Below, piece by piece: positions 8,838-18,191 of a DNA stretch of 64,000 bases (the stretch's first letter is position 1; each line of letters begins with the position of its first letter). Position numbers and translations under genes: made by a program. The stretch comes from Actinomycetes bacterium (GTDB lineage: Bacteria > Actinomycetota > Acidimicrobiia > Acidimicrobiales > RAAP-2). The notes beneath the pieces are model-generated. The model did no database searches and was not told where the DNA came from. It saw nothing but the letters and a program-made list of their open reading frames with translations. The stretch lies in assembly GCA_021831035.1 (NCBI GenBank), contig JAKBNL010000013.1, positions 1-64,000 on the forward strand, in the 5' to 3' direction.

Positions 8838-10604
8838 ATTCAACCCCTGCGGATAGCGTTCGCCGCGGCCGCCCTCGTCGCCGCCCTCGTCGTCGCGGTC
8901 CCGCGCGCCGACGCCGCCGGGGCGATCACCGTCGGGGAGGTGCCCGGGGCCCCCCCGACGAGCATCTTCCCGCTCGAGGGGTGCGCCCAGGACACCCTCG
9001 CCAACGTCCAGCAGTTCCAGGACCTGCTCTTTCGCCCCCTCTACTGGTACGGCCTCGCGGGGTCGCCGGGCTACCAGGCCGCGCTCTCCATGGCCTCGAC
9101 GCCCACGACCAACAAGGCGACGACCCAGGTCAGCTTCGACCTGCGCGGCTGGCGCTTCGCCGACGGCCGCCCGGTCGACGGGACGAGCGTCCTCTTCTTC
9201 TTGAACCTCGTTGCGGCCGACCCCAGCGTGTTCTGCAACGCCGTGGCGGCGCGCGGGATACCCGCGGGCCTTCGCGCGGTGAGGGTCGTGGGCAACGTGG
9301 TCACCCTGACCTTCTCGACCCGGGTCAACCTGGACTGGCTGATGGGCAACGACCTCTCCAACGTGGTGCCCCTCGACCCGGCCTGGTCCCGCTCGGCGTC
9401 CGGCCCGGTGCCGGCGTGCGCCGACGGGACCTACGGCGCCGCGCGCACGCTCGCCGCCTGTCGCCAGGTCCTCACCTACCTCCAGGGCCTGGGCACGACC
9501 GCGACGGGCTTCACCTCGGGCTTCTGGCAGGGTGGCGTCGACGGCCCGTGGCTCCTCAGCGCCTTCGACGCCGTCGGCGACGCCACCTTCAGCGCGAACC
9601 CCCGCTACTCGGGTCCGGTGCGCCCGCGCGTCGGTGTGCTGCGCCTGGTGGCCTTCGACTCCTACGCCGCCGAGCAGGACGCCCTCGCCCGGGGCTCCCT
9701 CGACGTGGGGACGGTCCCGGGCTCGGCGATCCCCGCGGGCTCGGCCAACGCGCCGGCGCTCTCGGCCCACGACGCCCTCTACGCCACCCCGTTCTGGGGA
9801 TTCGACGGGATCGAGGTCAACTTCGCGGCCACCGGAGCCGGCGGCGCCCTGGTCGCCCAGGGATACCTGCGCGGCGCCCTCGAACAGGCGATCGACCAGA
9901 AGTCCCTGGTCTCGACGGTCTTTCACGGCCGGGCCGCCGGGGGGGCGAGCCCGATCCCGCCCTCGACCCCGGCGGCCCTCGCCAAGGTCGCCGGGCCCTA
10001 CCCGAGCGACCCCGCCGCCGCGCGCCGGACGCTCGTGAGCCACGGGTGGACCCTGGCGGGCGGAACCGCCAGCTGCACCGACCCCGGCACCGGGGCGACC
10101 CAGTGTGGCGCCGGCATCGCCCAGGGTCAGACCCTCTCGCTCAGTCTCGTCGTGGCGAGCGGCGACCCCGCCCTCAACCAGGAGCTGGCTCTCGTCACGG
10201 CCGCCTGGGCGGCGCTCGGAGTGTCACTCAGCGTCTCGTTCGACACGGCCTCGAACGTGGCCACGGACTGCGCGTCCGCGACGTCCACCGACCTTTGCTG
10301 GTCGGGCCAGGGCTGGTCGTACCTGAGCGACTACTACCCCTCGGGTGACCCGTTCTATTCGACGACCGCCGCCTCCAGCCTCGGGGGCTTCACCAACGCC
10401 GCCCTCGCGCACTGGCTGGCGCTGGTCGAGATCCGTCGCGGCGAGCTCACGGGCTACGGCACCTACATGGCCCAAACGCTGCCCGTCCTCTACCTCCCCT
10501 CGCCCGACACCCTCTGGGAGGTCTCGACGAGCCTCGCGAGTGCCCACCCCCTGCGGCCCTGCCCGACCGGCGTCCTTACGCCCGAGTCCTGGTACTTCAC
10601 TTAA
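8838..10604 (+). CDS. peptide/oligopeptide ABC transporter substrate-binding protein (SBP family 5), ATT start
   Basis: A 588-residue secreted or surface solute-binding protein, paralogous to the next gene: shared blocks include the QFQDLLFRPLYWYGL region, VLFFLNL, FWQGGVDGPWLL and a closing ESWYF. No ATG, GTG or TTG occurs in frame before a hydrophobic stretch encoded at 8847-8910 that ends in AVPRADA and looks like a signal peptide with a signal peptidase I site; no lipobox Cys is seen. The best start is therefore ATT at 8838, preceded by GAAAGG. CTG at 8847 is an alternative; GTG at 8940 would remove the signal peptide. It probably feeds peptides to the OppB/OppC permease downstream. Confidence 0.85.
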   Translation: MQPLRIAFAAAALVAALVVAVPRADAAGAITVGEVPGAPPTSIFPLEGCAQDTLANVQQFQDLLFRPLYWYGLAGSPGYQAALSMASTPTTNKATTQVSFDLRGWRFADGRPVDGTSVLFFLNLVAADPSVFCNAVAARGIPAGLRAVRVVGNVVTLTFSTRVNLDWLMGNDLSNVVPLDPAWSRSASGPVPACADGTYGAARTLAACRQVLTYLQGLGTTATGFTSGFWQGGVDGPWLLSAFDAVGDATFSANPRYSGPVRPRVGVLRLVAFDSYAAEQDALARGSLDVGTVPGSAIPAGSANAPALSAHDALYATPFWGFDGIEVNFAATGAGGALVAQGYLRGALEQAIDQKSLVSTVFHGRAAGGASPIPPSTPAALAKVAGPYPSDPAAARRTLVSHGWTLAGGTASCTDPGTGATQCGAGIAQGQTLSLSLVVASGDPALNQELALVTAAWAALGVSLSVSFDTASNVATDCASATSTDLCWSGQGWSYLSDYYPSGDPFYSTTAASSLGGFTNAALAHWLALVEIRRGELTGYGTYMAQTLPVLYLPSPDTLWEVSTSLASAHPLRPCPTGVLTPESWYFT

Positions 10605-10626
10605 ACTCACGCCCGTAAGTGAGGTT

Positions 10627-10650
10627 TTCCTCATTAGAGGAAGTTTTATT
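10627..10650 (+). terminator. probable rho-independent terminator
   Basis: A 6-bp hairpin TTCCTC-ATTA-GAGGAA followed by GTTTTATT, 22 bp after the first binding-protein gene. The stem is short and AU-containing, so termination may be partial. Confidence 0.55.
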
Positions 10651-10749
10651 CACCCATCACCGCGCGAGCGCTGGTCGGTGCGCTCGACCACTGGGTCTTT
10701 TCTCAACCCCCTGTCAGTTCCCGCCACCTTGTCTCGCCCGACCCTGGGC

Positions 10750-10755
10750 TATCGT
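10750..10755 (+). promoter_or_regulatory. -10 box of the second peptide-binding protein gene
   Basis: TATCGT with a possible TTGTCT -35 at 10729-10734 (15-nt spacing, slightly short). It predicts an mRNA leader of nearly 60 nt before the ATG at 10820, one of few long leaders in the window. Confidence 0.5.
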
Positions 10756-10788
10756 GACCTTCCAGTCACCGACGTGGTGAATCGAGGC

Positions 10789-10805
10789 GGGATCGCAACG
10801 ATCCC
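10789..10805 (+). promoter_or_regulatory. 5'-UTR hairpin before the SD of the second binding protein
   Basis: GGGATCG-CAA-CGATCCC forms a perfect 7-bp hairpin. It ends 3 nt before the strong GGGAGGA Shine-Dalgarno sequence that precedes ATG 10820, so it could stabilise the message or modulate ribosome access. No ligand is implied. Confidence 0.5.
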
Positions 10806-10819
10806 GTGGGGAGGAAGTA

Positions 10820-12685
10820 ATGAGATTTACACGAAAGTTACGGCTGCTTGTCACCGTTGGTGCAGCCGCCGGTGCGGTGGCGCTCGGAGCGCTGGCCACC
10901 GGTGTCGCCAACAGTGGGGCCTCCGCCCCTAGTGGCACCTTGGTTTACGCGGAGGGTCCGGGTGCTGCCCCGAACTACATCTTCCCGTATATGAGTTGCA
11001 CCTACTTCTCGGTGGACAACATCAACCAGTTCGAGAACCTCATGTACCGTCCGCTGTACTGGTTCGGTCTCGGAGCGTCCGCGGCGATCGTTGACAAGCC
11101 CCAGAACGGTGCGCAGGCCCCTAACGGACTGTCACTCGCGGCGGCCCCGGTCTACAGCAACGGCAACAAGACCGTGACCATCAACATGGGCAACTACACC
11201 TTCTACGACGGCCAGCCCGTGAACGCCCAGTCGGTGCTGTTCTTCTTGAACCTGTACCACTCCGACCCGTCGGCCTACTGCGGCTACGTGCCGGGCTACG
11301 GCATCCCTGACCAGGTGAGCTCGGTCTCGTCACCGAACTCCAAGACCGTCGTCATCAACTTCAAGTCCGCGGTGAACCCGGGCTGGATGACGTACAACTA
11401 CCTGTCGGAGATCACCCCGTTCCCGGACGCCTGGGACGTGAGCGGCGCCAACTCGACGTCGACCTGTGCGACCGGCACCTACGGTGCGGCCTCCACGGAC
11501 ACGGCCTGCAAGGCGGTCGTGACCTACCTGCAGCAGTACGCCCAGACGACCTCGAACTACTCGAACACGTTCTGGCAGTCCGGCTCGGACGGCCCGTACC
11601 TCCTCAAGTCGTTCGACAACCTCGGCAACGCGACCTTCGTGCCCAACCCGAAGTACGCGGGCCCGGTGAAGAGCTCGGTGGCTGAGGTCCAGCTGAAGGC
11701 CTACACCTCGGCCCAGGCCGAGGCCAACGACCTGCGCGCGGGCACCGTCGACCTTGGGTACCTCGACACGTCGTACCTGAGCAAGCCGGCTCCGGCGCCG
11801 GGCAAGGTCGGCCCGAACTGGTCGGCGATCGCGAACAACTACACCATCATCGCGAGTGCCGGTGACTGGGGTATGGACTACGCGGCGTACAACTTCAACC
11901 CGAAGAACCCGTTCGCGAAGTACCTCGACCAGCTCTACATCCGCCAGGCCCTCCAGGACGGCGTGAACCAGGCAGGAATCATCGCGAAGCTCGACAAGGG
12001 CTACGGCCTCATCTCGGACAACCCGCTGCCGCCGTCGGCCTCGCCGTCGATCGGTAAGGTCCCGCCCTACATGTACCCCTACAACCTGAAGAAGGCCGCC
12101 TCGCTGCTCGCCTCGCACGGTTGGAAGAAGGTCCACGGGGCCCTGCTCTGCGAGAAGCCGGGCAACGCGGCCTCCGACTGCGGTAAGGGCATCTCGAAGG
12201 GCAACCGCCTGACGATCCGCTTCGAGTACGGCACGGGCACCCCGGCCTTCACCCAGACGGTGGAGACCATGCTGTCGGCCTGGGGCTCGCTCGGGATCAA
12301 GACGATGCAGATCGGTGAGCCGTTCAACAACGTCATCTCCGACTGCGCCGCCCACGCCGCCAACTGGGACGTGTGTGACTGGGGCGCGGGCTGGATCTAC
12401 GCTCCGGACTACTACCCGTCGGGTGAGTGGGGCTTCGTCCCGGGTGCCAGCTTCAACATCGGTGACTACAACAACCCGACGATGACCTCGATCATCAAGA
12501 CGACGACGTTCGGCACGGCCACCCTGACGAGGTACGCCCAGTACTTCGAGCAGCAGGTGCCGGTGCTGTTCCAGCCGAACGCCTTCACGCCGGGCGAGGT
12601 GAAGAAGAACGTGGGCGTCCACGACATCGGCTTCATCCCGAACCCGCTCCAGAACTTCAACCCCGAGTACTACTACTTCAAGTAG
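10820..12685 (+). CDS. oppA: peptide/oligopeptide ABC transporter substrate-binding protein (SBP family 5)
   Basis: A 621-residue extracytoplasmic peptide-binding protein. An n-region RFTRKLR, a hydrophobic run (about residues 10-30) and ATGVANSGASA suggest a signal peptide cleaved by signal peptidase I; no lipobox Cys is evident, so membrane anchoring is unclear. The body has the SBP_bac_5 fold with blocks shared with the preceding paralogue (NQFENLMYRPLYWFGLG, VLFFLNLY, FWQSGSDGPYLL, YYPSGEWGF). Strong SD GGGAGGA, a 5' hairpin, a strong terminator and more moderate GC than its neighbours suggest high expression. It is upstream of oppB and oppC; the substrate is inferred to be peptides from family membership. 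Confidence 0.93.
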   Translation: MRFTRKLRLLVTVGAAAGAVALGALATGVANSGASAPSGTLVYAEGPGAAPNYIFPYMSCTYFSVDNINQFENLMYRPLYWFGLGASAAIVDKPQNGAQAPNGLSLAAAPVYSNGNKTVTINMGNYTFYDGQPVNAQSVLFFLNLYHSDPSAYCGYVPGYGIPDQVSSVSSPNSKTVVINFKSAVNPGWMTYNYLSEITPFPDAWDVSGANSTSTCATGTYGAASTDTACKAVVTYLQQYAQTTSNYSNTFWQSGSDGPYLLKSFDNLGNATFVPNPKYAGPVKSSVAEVQLKAYTSAQAEANDLRAGTVDLGYLDTSYLSKPAPAPGKVGPNWSAIANNYTIIASAGDWGMDYAAYNFNPKNPFAKYLDQLYIRQALQDGVNQAGIIAKLDKGYGLISDNPLPPSASPSIGKVPPYMYPYNLKKAASLLASHGWKKVHGALLCEKPGNAASDCGKGISKGNRLTIRFEYGTGTPAFTQTVETMLSAWGSLGIKTMQIGEPFNNVISDCAAHAANWDVCDWGAGWIYAPDYYPSGEWGFVPGASFNIGDYNNPTMTSIIKTTTFGTATLTRYAQYFEQQVPVLFQPNAFTPGEVKKNVGVHDIGFIPNPLQNFNPEYYYFK

Positions 12686-12706
12686 ATCCCGGGAAGTTCG
12701 AGTGAC

Positions 12707-12746
12707 CCGAGACCCGGGCCCCGAAAGGGGCCCGGGTCTCGGATTT
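12707..12746 (+). terminator. strong rho-independent terminator or mRNA-stabilising stem after oppA
   Basis: A perfect 16-bp GC-rich stem closed by a GAAA tetraloop (loop at 12723-12726), followed by GATTTTGGG. It lies between oppA and the separate oppB promoter, so it can end or stabilise the abundant oppA message. Confidence 0.85.
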
Positions 12747-12784
12747 TGGGTCCCACCCGAGAGGAGCTTTTTCCGCCGCGCTGC

Positions 12785-12790
12785 TAAAGT
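12785..12790 (+). promoter_or_regulatory. -10 box of oppB
   Basis: TAAAGT followed by 6 nt and ATG 12797. This spacing fits a leaderless oppB transcript and argues for ATG 12797 over the in-frame TTG at 12791. Confidence 0.65.
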
Positions 12791-12796
12791 TTGGCC

Positions 12797-13765
12797 ATGT
12801 TCGCCTACATTGTGCGCCGCCTGGTGCAGTCGGTGGTCGTCCTGTTCATCGTGCTGGTCTTCACCTTCACGCTGCCCTACTTCGAGCCGCACGGCATCCT
12901 CGCCCCGGCCTACGTCGTGCTCGGCACGAAGGCCTCTCCGGCCAACGTGCACACCTGGGGCGTCCAGCACGGGATGTACCACCCCTACCTGGTACGACTG
13001 TGGAACTACATCGTCCAGGTCGTCTGGCACCGCAACCTCGGCTTCTCCTACAAGCAGAACCTCTCGGTGTGGGGAATCATCTCGCTCTACGTGCCCCGCA
13101 CCGTCTGGCTCGCCCTCACCGCCCTCGTCCTGACCTTCCTCATCGCGGTGCCGCTCGGGATCTTCCAGGCCAACAAGCGCAACACCGTCTTCGACTACGC
13201 GGCGACCGGCTCGGCCTTCGTCCTCTACGCGATCCCGTCGTTCCTGCTCTGCCTGCTCGTCTTGCAGGTCTTCAGCTTCGGCATCGTGCACCTACCGGCC
13301 AGCCCGCCCTCGGGTGTCGCGCCGTGGGCCATCTTCACCGATCCCGTCGGGTTCATCCTGCCCGTGGGCACGCTGACGCTCTTGAGCGTCGCCCTCATCA
13401 GCCGCTTCATGCGCGGCACCGTCCTCGAGGTCCTCGTCCAGGACTACATCCGCACGGCGCGCGCGAAGGGCTGCTCGAACCGCCGGGTGCTCTTCGCCCA
13501 CGCCTTCCGCAACGCCCTCGGACCGATCGTCACGATCCTCGGACTCTCGATCCCCGCCCTGTTCGGCGGCGCCCTCATCATCGAGAGCGTCTTTAACTAC
13601 GCGGGTCTCGGAATCGAGACGGTCAACGCCGCGACGTATCTCGACTCCCCCACGGTGCTCGGGATCACGCTACTGGTGTCGATCTTCACCCTCTTGGGCA
13701 ACCTCATCGCCGACATCCTGCTGGGCGTGGTCAACCCCCGCATTCGACTCCAAGGAGAACAGTGA
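12797..13765 (+). CDS. oppB: peptide ABC transporter permease, DppB/OppB type
   Basis: A 322-residue inner-membrane permease with six likely membrane segments, beginning with the typical YIVRRLVQSVVVLFIVLVF. The EAA loop that docks on the ATPase is visible as RTARAKGCSNRRVLFAHAFRNAL. It forms a heterodimer with OppC and takes peptides from the two upstream binding proteins. It has its own leaderless promoter after the strong terminator and overlaps oppC by 4 nt (GTGA). Confidence 0.95.
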   Translation: MFAYIVRRLVQSVVVLFIVLVFTFTLPYFEPHGILAPAYVVLGTKASPANVHTWGVQHGMYHPYLVRLWNYIVQVVWHRNLGFSYKQNLSVWGIISLYVPRTVWLALTALVLTFLIAVPLGIFQANKRNTVFDYAATGSAFVLYAIPSFLLCLLVLQVFSFGIVHLPASPPSGVAPWAIFTDPVGFILPVGTLTLLSVALISRFMRGTVLEVLVQDYIRTARAKGCSNRRVLFAHAFRNALGPIVTILGLSIPALFGGALIIESVFNYAGLGIETVNAATYLDSPTVLGITLLVSIFTLLGNLIADILLGVVNPRIRLQGEQ

Positions 13766-14757
13766 CGACCGAGAAGAGCACCGAGGAGCTCGAGACCAAG
13801 GATCTCGAGGCGCACGAGGTCCCTCACGACCTCGTGTCCGGGGGCCTGGCCGACAAAGTCTCCCTGACCCCCGAGGGCGTCACGGACGAGGTGGGCGTCG
13901 TCATCCCGATGTGGCGCCAGCGCGTGCGCATCTTCATGCACAACAAGCTCGCGATCGCCTCGGTCGTCTACCTGGTGCTCGTGACCCTGTTCTGCTTCCT
14001 CTGGCCGCACCTGCACCCGACCAACCAGACCAACCAGAACCTGGCGCTCACCCAGCCCTTCAACGCCCCGCCGTCGGCCAACCACCCGCTCGGCACCGAC
14101 TCCAACGGCTTCGACGTCCTCGGGCGCATCGCCTTCGGTGGCGAGTACTCGCTGACCGTCGGCTTCCTCGCCGGGGTGGTCACGATCATCGTCGGCACGA
14201 TCTACGGCATGGTCTCGGGCTTCGTCGGCGGCATCGTCGACACGGTCCTGATGCGCATCCTCGACGCGGCGCTGTCCATCCCCCTCCTCTTCCTGCTCAT
14301 CACCCTGGTCACGCTGTTCTCGCGCTCGGCGACGTTCCTCATCTTGCTCATCGGGCTCACCGGCTGGTTCGGCAACGCTCGCATCGTGCGCGGTGACGCC
14401 CTGTTGATCCGACGACTCGAGTACTCCCAGGCCGCGACCGCCATGGGCGCGAGCAAGTGGCACATCATCCGCCGACACGTCTTCCCCAACTCGATCAGCA
14501 ACATCGTGACCGTCGGGACCTTCTCGGTGGCCGACGCGATCCTCTTCTTGTCGACCCTCGGCTTCCTCGGCCTGGGCATCCAGCCGCCCAACACGGACTG
14601 GGGCACGATGCTCCAGAACGGGTCGGACCAGATCGCCAACGGCTACTGGTGGGAGATCTACCCCCTGGCGGCGATCTTCATCCTGGTGGTGGTGGCGATC
14701 AACTACATCGGCGACGCGCTACGCGACGCCTTCGAGGTCCGCCTGATCGAGCGCTGA
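13762..14757 (+). CDS. oppC: peptide ABC transporter permease, DppC/OppC type
   Basis: A 331-residue permease with an acidic 50-residue cytoplasmic N-terminal extension before the first membrane segment (LAIASVVYLVLVTLFCF). The family hallmark GTDSNGFDVLGRIAFGG-like segment follows, and the EAA motif is AATAMGASKWHIIRRHVFPN. GTG start inside the end of oppB. It pairs with OppB; the matching ATPase is the fused OppDF on the opposite strand, whose 3' end lies 57 bp away. Confidence 0.95.
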   Translation: MTTEKSTEELETKDLEAHEVPHDLVSGGLADKVSLTPEGVTDEVGVVIPMWRQRVRIFMHNKLAIASVVYLVLVTLFCFLWPHLHPTNQTNQNLALTQPFNAPPSANHPLGTDSNGFDVLGRIAFGGEYSLTVGFLAGVVTIIVGTIYGMVSGFVGGIVDTVLMRILDAALSIPLLFLLITLVTLFSRSATFLILLIGLTGWFGNARIVRGDALLIRRLEYSQAATAMGASKWHIIRRHVFPNSISNIVTVGTFSVADAILFLSTLGFLGLGIQPPNTDWGTMLQNGSDQIANGYWWEIYPLAAIFILVVVAINYIGDALRDAFEVRLIER

Positions 14758-14814
14758 GCCCGGCGCGCGCGGGTGCGCGGGGCCTCGTCGGGGCCGGTTG
14801 GGCCGGGGCGGCGA

Positions 14815-16860
14815 CTACGGAGCGGGCGTCGGGCCCGCCGCGGCGGGCGAGCCCACGGTGACCGGGGTGCGCAGGGGGAAGTGGCAGGCCGCCTGCTGGT
14901 TGGGCCCGAAGGAACGGAAGGGCGGCTCCTCGGCGGCGCAGACGTCCTGGGCCCGCGGGCACCGGGTCCGGAAGCGGCAGCCCGAGGGGGGGTTCACCGC
15001 CGAGGGCAGTTCACCGCGCACCTGGATACCCCGGCGCGCGCGGGCGGCCTCGGGCTCGGGCACCGGCACCGCGTCGAGGAGCCCCTGGGTGTAGGGATGG
15101 GCCGGGGTGCGGAAGACCGACTCGGCGTCGCCGATCTCGACGATCTTGCCCAGGTACATCACGCCGATCGTGTCGGCCATGTAGTAGACGACCGCCAGGT
15201 CGTGGCTCACGAAGACGTAGGTGAGGCTGTGCTCCTTTTGGAGGTCCTTCATCAGGTTCAGGATCTGGGCCTGGATCGAGACGTCGAGGGCCGAGACGGG
15301 CTCGTCGGCCACGATGAGCCGGGGGTTGAGCGCGAGGGCCCGGGCCAGTCCGATGCGCTGGCGCTGGCCACCCGAGAACTCGTGGGGGTAGCGGTCCGCC
15401 GCCATGCGCTCCAGGCCCACCACCCGCAAGAGCTCCTCGACGCGGGCCCGCTGCTCGACCCGCGTGCCCTGGCGCTGGATGCGTAGGGGCTCGGCCAGGA
15501 TGTCGCCCACCGTCATGCGCGGGTTGAGCGAGGAGTACGGGTCCTGGAACATCATCTGACGGTCACGCCGTTGGGCCCGGGTGGGCTTGTGGCGGCGCGA
15601 GGAGATGAGGTCCCCGTCAAAGTAGATCTCACCGGCCGTGGGGTGCTCGAGGCCCACCACCATGCGCCCGATCGTGGTCTTGCCACAGCCCGACTCGCCC
15701 ACCAGTCCGAAGGTCTCGCCGGCGCGAATCGAGAACGAGACGTCCGACACGGCGTGAATGGCCCCGACCCGGTGGCGGACGAGGCCGGCCTTGATGGGGA
15801 ACTCCTTCACCAGTCCCTCGATCCGCAGGATCTCGGGGCGCTCCGTCGTGGCTGCCGCGGCCGACTCGGCGGCGCGGACCTCGACCGGCACCGGGCCGTT
15901 CACGGGGTGGAAGCAGGCGAACTCGTGCTCGCCGTCGGCCGTGAGCGGGGGCTCCTCCGCGCGGCACCGGTCGGTGGCGTAGGCGCAGCGCGGCGCGAAG
16001 CGGCACCCGATGATCTCCTTGGAGAGGTCCGGCGGCAGGCCGGCGATCGAGTCGAGGCGGTGCTTGGAGGCGAGCTCGAGGTTGGGCATCGAGGCCAGTA
16101 GGGCCTGGGCGTAGGGGTGGCGCATGCGGTGGAACAGCTCATTGGTCTCGGCCTGCTCGGCCTTCTTGCCGCCGTACATGACGACCACCCGGTCGGCCCG
16201 ACCGGCGATGACGCCCATGTCGTGGGTGATGAGCAGGACACCCATGTTGAGCTCGGAGCGCAGGTTGTCGATCAGGTCGAGGATCTGGGCCTGGATGGTC
16301 ACGTCGAGGGCCGTGGTCGGCTCGTCGGCGATCAGGAGCTTCGGCCGACAGACCAGGCCCATCGCGATGATCACGCGCTGGCGCAGCCCGCCCGAGAGCT
16401 CGAACGGGTACTGGTCCAGTCGTTCGGCCGGTCGGGGCATCTCGACCATCTCCAGGACCTCGAGGGCTCGCTTGCGCGCCTCTTCGACCGAGGCCCCCTC
16501 GTGGATCTGGAGCCCCTCGCCGATCTGCTTGCCGATCTTGCTCGTCGGATTGAGCGAGCTCATCGGGTCCTGGGGGATCAGCGCGACCGACTTGCCCCGG
16601 TGGTGGCGCATCTCCTTGTCGCCGAGCGAGGCGAGGTCGACGTCGTCGAGCAGGATGCGCCCTCCGGCGATGTGCCCGTTCGGGGGCAGGAGACGCATGA
16701 TCGCCAGGCCCGTCGTCGTCTTGCCGCACCCGGACTCGCCCACGAGGCCGACGCACTCGCCGGCCTCGATTCGGAAGGAGAAGTCGTCGACGGCGGTCGC
16801 GAGAGAGGCACGCGAGGCGAACTGGACCTTGAGGTTCTCGACCGAGAGCAGCGGGGCCAT
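14815..16860 (-). CDS. fused peptide ABC transporter ATPase (OppD-OppF)
   Basis: A single 681-residue chain containing two complete ABC ATPase modules. Module 1 (about 1-330) has Walker [12 protein letters not shown], a signature LSGGLRQR, Walker [13 protein letters not shown] and the OppD-type C-terminal Cys-rich segment ([11 protein letters not shown]). Module 2 (about 345-681) has [30 protein letters not shown] and again [11 protein letters not shown]. The Cys-rich ends are the oligopeptide-transporter C-terminal domain. It energises OppBC although it is encoded convergently. The ATG is preceded by TAGGAT 9 nt upstream. Confidence 0.95.
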   Translation of the reverse strand: MAPLLSVENLKVQFASRASLATAVDDFSFRIEAGECVGLVGESGCGKTTTGLAIMRLLPPNGHIAGGRILLDDVDLASLGDKEMRHHRGKSVALIPQDPMSSLNPTSKIGKQIGEGLQIHEGASVEEARKRALEVLEMVEMPRPAERLDQYPFELSGGLRQRVIIAMGLVCRPKLLIADEPTTALDVTIQAQILDLIDNLRSELNMGVLLITHDMGVIAGRADRVVVMYGGKKAEQAETNELFHRMRHPYAQALLASMPNLELASKHRLDSIAGLPPDLSKEIIGCRFAPRCAYATDRCRAEEPPLTADGEHEFACFHPVNGPVPVEVRAAESAAAATTERPEILRIEGLVKEFPIKAGLVRHRVGAIHAVSDVSFSIRAGETFGLVGESGCGKTTIGRMVVGLEHPTAGEIYFDGDLISSRRHKPTRAQRRDRQMMFQDPYSSLNPRMTVGDILAEPLRIQRQGTRVEQRARVEELLRVVGLERMAADRYPHEFSGGQRQRIGLARALALNPRLIVADEPVSALDVSIQAQILNLMKDLQKEHSLTYVFVSHDLAVVYYMADTIGVMYLGKIVEIGDAESVFRTPAHPYTQGLLDAVPVPEPEAARARRGIQVRGELPSAVNPPSGCRFRTRCPRAQDVCAAEEPPFRSFGPNQQAACHFPLRTPVTVGSPAAAGPTPAP

Positions 16861-16869
16861 AACCGCTCA

Positions 16870-16875
16870 ATCCTA
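16870..16875 (-). promoter_or_regulatory. -10 box of oppDF
   Basis: TAGGAT on the minus strand, 9 nt before the ATG at 16860; predicts a leader of about 3 nt. Confidence 0.55.
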
Positions 16876-16899
16876 CCGTTTTTGGCCCGACGGCCCTAG

Positions 16900-17589
16900 T
16901 CAGAGGGTCCCGGGGCGGGATCCCCCGGCCGAGCCCGGCAGCCGCCAGGAGACCCGGTGGAGGGGCGTGGGGCCGAGGCGGCGCAGCGCGGCCAGGTGCT
17001 GGGGTGTGCCGTAGCCCTTGTTGTGGATCCACCCGTAGTCGGGCCACTCGGCCGCCAGGGCGACCATGAGGTCGTCGCGCGCGACCTTGGCGAGCACCGC
17101 CGCCGCGGCGATCGAGGCACAGTGGAGGTCGCCCTTCACGACCGGGGTCACCGCGAGCCCCTCGGCCCGCGGCGCGGGCGGAACCGGGGCCCCGAGCGTG
17201 ACGTCCCGGGGCCGCCGCAGGAGGTTCCACGGCCCGTCGACGAGGACGTGGGTCGGCCAGGTCCCCAGCCCGTCGAGGGCCCGTCCACCCGCCACGGCGA
17301 GGGCGGTCGACATCCCCCACGCGTCGACCTCCTCGGCGCTGGCCGAACCGAGGCTCCAGCCGCTCGCCCACTCGAGCAGGGGGCCCACCAGGGCACGGCG
17401 GCGCCCGGGGGTCAGCCGCTTGGAGTCGGTCAGCCCCCGCGGTGGGTCCGCCGCGCTCTCGAGCAGCACCGCGCCCACGCACACCGGACCCGCGAGGGCG
17501 CCGCGACCCACCTCGTCGACCCCGGCCACGAGATGACCCGCGGCGAGCAGCGACCGCTCGCGCACCATGAGGTCGTCAGGGGTCGCCAC
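16900..17589 (-). CDS. rnhB: ribonuclease HII
   Basis: A 229-residue RNase HII that removes RNA from RNA-DNA hybrids. The N-terminal GVDEVGRGALAGPV carries the catalytic DEVGRG; LTDSKRL and VKGDLHCASIAAAAVLAKVARD are the conserved central motifs, and GYGTPQHLAAL ends the domain. The GTG start at 17589 is favoured because TACCGT lies 7 nt upstream and the frame farther up is Arg-rich and non-conserved. Divergent from cofC. Confidence 0.94.
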   Translation of the reverse strand: MATPDDLMVRERSLLAAGHLVAGVDEVGRGALAGPVCVGAVLLESAADPPRGLTDSKRLTPGRRRALVGPLLEWASGWSLGSASAEEVDAWGMSTALAVAGGRALDGLGTWPTHVLVDGPWNLLRRPRDVTLGAPVPPAPRAEGLAVTPVVKGDLHCASIAAAAVLAKVARDDLMVALAAEWPDYGWIHNKGYGTPQHLAALRRLGPTPLHRVSWRLPGSAGGSRPGTL

Positions 17590-17596
17590 CGCGCCC

Positions 17597-17602
17597 ACGG
17601 TA
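17597..17602 (-). promoter_or_regulatory. -10 box of rnhB
   Basis: TACCGT on the minus strand, 7 nt before GTG 17589. Confidence 0.55.
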
Positions 17603-17619
17603 CAGGGGTCCCCGACCCG

Positions 17620-17625
17620 TAGCAT
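17620..17625 (+). promoter_or_regulatory. -10 box of cofC
   Basis: TAGCAT, 8 nt before GTG 17634. It lies only 18 bp from the divergent rnhB -10 box, so the two promoters occupy one compact region. Confidence 0.5.
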
Positions 17626-17633
17626 GCATCGTC

Positions 17634-18185
17634 GTGGTCGGCGTCGGAATAATCGTCCCCCTAAAGTCCTTCGCGCACGCCAAGTCGCGACTGCGCACGG
17701 TGGCGGGACTCGACGTCGACCGACTCGTGGAGGGTCTCGCGCGCGCCGTCGTCGTCGCCGCACGTCCGCGCGAGACGGTCGTGGCGACCGACGACGACGA
17801 CGTCGCCCGATGGGCGCGCGGTCTCGGCGCGGCGGTGGTACTCGCGCCCCCGGGGCTGAACGCCGCCGTCGGGGCCGCCTACCGTGAGCTGGGGGACTCG
17901 GTCGACGTGACCGTCGTCGCCCACGGCGACCTCGTCGATCCCGTCGGACTCGGCGGCTTCCGCCCCGAGGCGGGCGTAACCGTCGTCGCCGACCACCGGG
18001 GCACGGGCACTACGGTCCTCGCCGTGCCCGCGGCACTGGACTTCCGGTTCTCGTTCGGCCCCTCGTCGCGCACGCTCCACGAGAGCGAGGCCGCCCGACT
18101 GGGTCTCGCGTGGCGGACCGTCACTGACAGTCCCTGGCGCTTCGACGTGGACGAGCCGAGCGACCTCGCGCGCCTCCACCCCTAG
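17634..18185 (+). CDS. cofC: 2-phospho-L-lactate/phosphoenolpyruvate guanylyltransferase (CofC/FbiD)
   Basis: A 183-residue nucleotidyltransferase of the CofC family, which activates the phospho-acid with GTP in coenzyme F420 biosynthesis. [15 protein letters not shown] at the N-terminus is the family signature, followed by an acidic [12 protein letters not shown] stretch, [10 protein letters not shown] for the metal site and [17 protein letters not shown] near the end. It is slightly short for the family, mostly through small loops. No other F420 gene is in the window. The transcript is inferred to be nearly leaderless. Confidence 0.88.
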   Translation: MVGVGIIVPLKSFAHAKSRLRTVAGLDVDRLVEGLARAVVVAARPRETVVATDDDDVARWARGLGAAVVLAPPGLNAAVGAAYRELGDSVDVTVVAHGDLVDPVGLGGFRPEAGVTVVADHRGTGTTVLAVPAALDFRFSFGPSSRTLHESEAARLGLAWRTVTDSPWRFDVDEPSDLARLHP

Positions 18186-18191
18186 ACAGCA

